64,000 bases of DNA from Cotesia glomerata (lineage: Eukaryota; Arthropoda; Insecta; Hymenoptera; Braconidae): the NCBI RefSeq assembly GCF_020080835.1, contig NC_058160.1:9179515-9243514 (forward strand), read 5' to 3'. A program made the position numbers and the translations under genes. Below, piece by piece: positions 61,001 through 64,000 of this stretch (its first letter is position 1; each line of letters starts with the position of its first letter). The notes beneath the pieces were generated by a model, which was not told the DNA's origin, did no database searches, and saw only the letters and a list, made by a program, of their open reading frames with translations.

Positions 61001-64000
61001 ATTGGTTTAAATTTATTCAACATATATCTACACAAGTATATCTGTAGATATATGTGAATATGTGGATGCCTTCATTTTGATATCCCACACACACAAGCAT
61101 CCCAACTACTGATTTATGTGTACACTTCTCCATATCCAAGCACACAGCACGACCTGGTAATGACACAGATAAGACACTTGCTCTTGCTGAGTCACAGCTG
61201 CACCCAACGGCCCTCGCGGGGACTCGTTGAATATTATTTGCGAATCAGTAGCCAGAAAATATCGTGTTATTATTGTCATACTTTAATGCCTCACTTTAAT
61301 CTCCCGGTTATAGTGTTATTTTTTTTTTTAATCTCAAGATTCTTACAATTTATTACTTGTAATTCTTATTTATCGCGGATTACATTACAAGCCTCTCACC
61401 TGACATTTTAAACTCGCTGTAACGCCGACAATTATCAATAAAAATTCCCGAGGTTGGTTTAACCTAAAACTAGACAATTGAACCAGAAAATACCCTCGTG
61501 ATTGTGACCTTTATGTTTCGGAATGAATGAAAGGTATGGAAAAATGTATTTCGTCGAAAAGTGAGGTTAAACCTGGATCAATAATTGAATTATATATTAT
61601 TGTGTGTATTAAATGAAATGAATTTTTTCATGACAATTTATTCATTTTTAAGGGAACGCTGGGAATAAATATTACCGTAAAAATTGATATTATTATAATA
61701 TAAAATGTTGAATGTACCACAAAAAGGTAAATTTTCCATAACAATCGCGGCCGGACATTTTTAACGGCCCACCCAAGTCATTGTGCGCACGAGGACGTTA
61801 AAAGGTGGCAGAAAACCTTTTCACCTTTATTTCTATTCATGATAATTCTCCACATCGCTCAAGTGCTACGTGTTATTATATTATTGAGACTTTTTATTCT
61901 AGTATGCTCTAGAAAGGGACGAGAAATTTAACTTTAAATTTTTAAATACTTTTTTTTATACTCAATAAATTACGAATTGTTCAAGTTCATATGTATTCAT
62001 TTTTCTGTAAATCTATCTGTCAAAAAAAAGATCTATCTTCGATTTCGCGGACTATTATGGGTTTGATCCGCTGGAATTTTTGTTAAATCGATTTACAGGT
62101 ATAGATAGGTTTTTAGTGTTAAATTGAATTGAAATGGTGTCACGAATTGGTATCATTCCTTAAGTGTGATTGATCGGGATATTTAGGTAAATTTTGAAGA
62201 ATTTATTTGAGAAAAATCATTTGTATAGTTCAAAGTTCGAATTGTGAATAAAATTTTTGGTGAGGAAAATTTGTAAGGGTGATTTTTTATGATGTTAAAA
62301 ATATACGTATTTTTTTCGCGAGGGTTCAATTGAAATTTTCTATAATTATTTTTATTATAAAAAATGATTAAAAAAAAAATGTAATTTTTCAATTTTCACG
62401 CCACTTTTATACGAAAAATTTAATTATTTTCATATAAATGATTAAAAAAATAAATAAAACGATTAGGGGTGGGTATAAATTACACCAATTTCATAAAAAC
62501 TGTAAATAAATAATAAAATAAATTAGTAACAAATAGTAATCGGTGGAAAGGTGTGCATTGGTGTGAAAGAGATGGTGTCGGCGGATGTTTTCCACGTTGT
62601 GCCCGTCAACGAGCACGTACGCTCGATTGCGCACGTGCCTCTGCCACCATGTCGGGAACAGCATCAATTCGCCCCTTGTATATATACATCTTCATATACA
62701 TATACATACACCTATCCATATACATACACAACAAGGTAATATGCATAAACGGGCGCGGTTTTCCGGACGAACACAACGATGCTCCCTACTTCACAGACAC
62801 TCATATCATATTTATCTCTCGATTTTTTTAATTACATAATTAAAACTAAATCCTCCATACATTAAGTTAAGTTAAGTTGAACATTATTATTCCACGTATC
62901 GGCAATATAATCAATGCTAATGTATTTTTATTACATTTATTTACATTTGCATACCGAGTAAATTATAATGCTAGTATAAATGTATTAGTAGTTTTATTTT
63001 ATTTTATTTTATTATTCAGTTTACAATCCAAAGACGAAACAATTTCATTGAATTCCTTGCTTGCTTTTCGCGCACCGTGTTAATACAATTCCAGTATGAA
63101 TATTTACAAAACTGACGTACCCGCTGTATATACTCGTTTCGAAAAATATTAACGACTCATTGTTTGTCTTAGCGAGTTTGGGTTGCCAAAATTAGACCGC
63201 GTTTAAATACGTTTATGTCTGCAAGGTATTATTGAGTATAAAGTCTTGCTTTAAATTGCTAAATGTATGAATGTATTATTACTATTATTTTCTAATGTAA
63301 GCCGGGTGGCCTGCACTGGAATTTAAACAACAAACGCAACATTTTAAAAACATCAATAAATGCATTCAATTTAGTAACAAGAAACTGGGTTCGTTGAATT
63401 TTGAGCATAAATTAAATAAAGGGTTAAATTCTATTCAATGATATTTATTTTTTATTTAAAAATATACTGCGAAAGCGTGAATCATTGGATTCTGATGTCG
63501 TTGAATTTGAATGGCGATATAAATAAAATAAAATAAAAATTTGTGGAGTACCCTGTCCATCGAGGATCCAGGAAATAAATATTTAAACATGAGTAGCATG
63601 AGGCTGTATGTTATATGTATCGCGAATATGAATTTTTCGATGAAATTTATTCGGCACATTGACCACGGCTGCGTTAGCAAGGAATGAAAATTGGAGGACG
63701 GAATGAAAAATCGAGAGCGACGTGACCAACGAAATTGTACTCGGCTCGTTGGGTAATCTACCCTTCATCCTTTCGTTTTATTTAGGCTCTCTCTTACTTT
63801 ATTGTAAATCCCTCGGTTAAATTATCTATATCTATTCGTATATATATGCGATCACTTTTGCACCCTTTTGTAGAACAATCCTTTTTTCATTATTATAATT
63901 TTTTTTTGTTTAATAGTATAATAATATTAATAATAAAAAATATTTTTAAAAAAGTATAAAAATTTATAAAATTGAAATTTATAGTGAAATATTATAATTA
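58099..64000. other. Intron-like DNA without recognised gene
   Basis: Includes a (TTATA)n run at 58337-58362, GC-richer patches at 58400-58730, 58850-58990, 59370-59900, 61750-61820, 62560-62780 and 63640-63780, and otherwise AT-rich sequence to the end. Small frames have no motifs. No glypican exon, RNA gene or transposon end was identified. Confidence 0.5.

Overview
This is an AT-rich eukaryotic window with introns, dense microsatellites and many nested non-autonomous transposons. It most resembles an insect genome, probably hymenopteran and perhaps a braconid-type parasitoid wasp. The insect call rests on an odorant-receptor (7tm_6) gene; the order is inference from protein flavour and base composition. 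There are no bacterial or viral operons, and no rRNA or complete tRNA gene was recognised.

Only two protein-coding loci are supported. (1) 2704-5033, plus strand: the 3' four exons of an odorant receptor, from about TM3 to the C-terminal stop. Its 5' exons lie to the left of, or outside, the window. One internal splice junction (after 3119 or 3156 to 3301) does not fit cleanly. (2) 9353-9497, plus strand: the first coding exon of a glypican (GPC4/6, dally-like type), with signal peptide and the start of the N-terminal Cys-rich domain, ending at a clean donor. No further glypican exon was recognised, so 9498-64000 is most simply its first intron (at least 54 kb), though intergenic DNA cannot be excluded.

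The rest is mostly repeats. Left part (1-8240): an interspersed family with three copies (261-2635; 5601-7554; 57283-58098). The first copy is split by a 1475-bp hAT-type fold-back element with an 8-bp target duplication. The second sits inside a 2.8-kb TIR element and is itself split by a 1.1-kb TIR element. Middle part (11.3-26.6 kb): three copies of a Helitron-like family with a large internal palindrome and a hairpin-CTAG 3' end, plus a second Helitron-like element with about ten internal repeats of roughly 142 bp. The latter is split by a 1.9-kb TIR element that in turn carries a 1.2-kb TIR element. From 29 to 39 kb there are five copies of another roughly 300-bp repeat. Small TA-flanked MITEs occur at 19.6 and 51.9 kb. 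The remaining intron-like DNA is AT-rich, with occasional GC-richer islands that could be regulatory but are unproven.

Nothing here forms a multi-gene system. The most notable content is structural: the fold-back hAT element carrying a mirrored piece of a transposase-like protein, the nested transposon stacks, and the Helitron-like palindromes.
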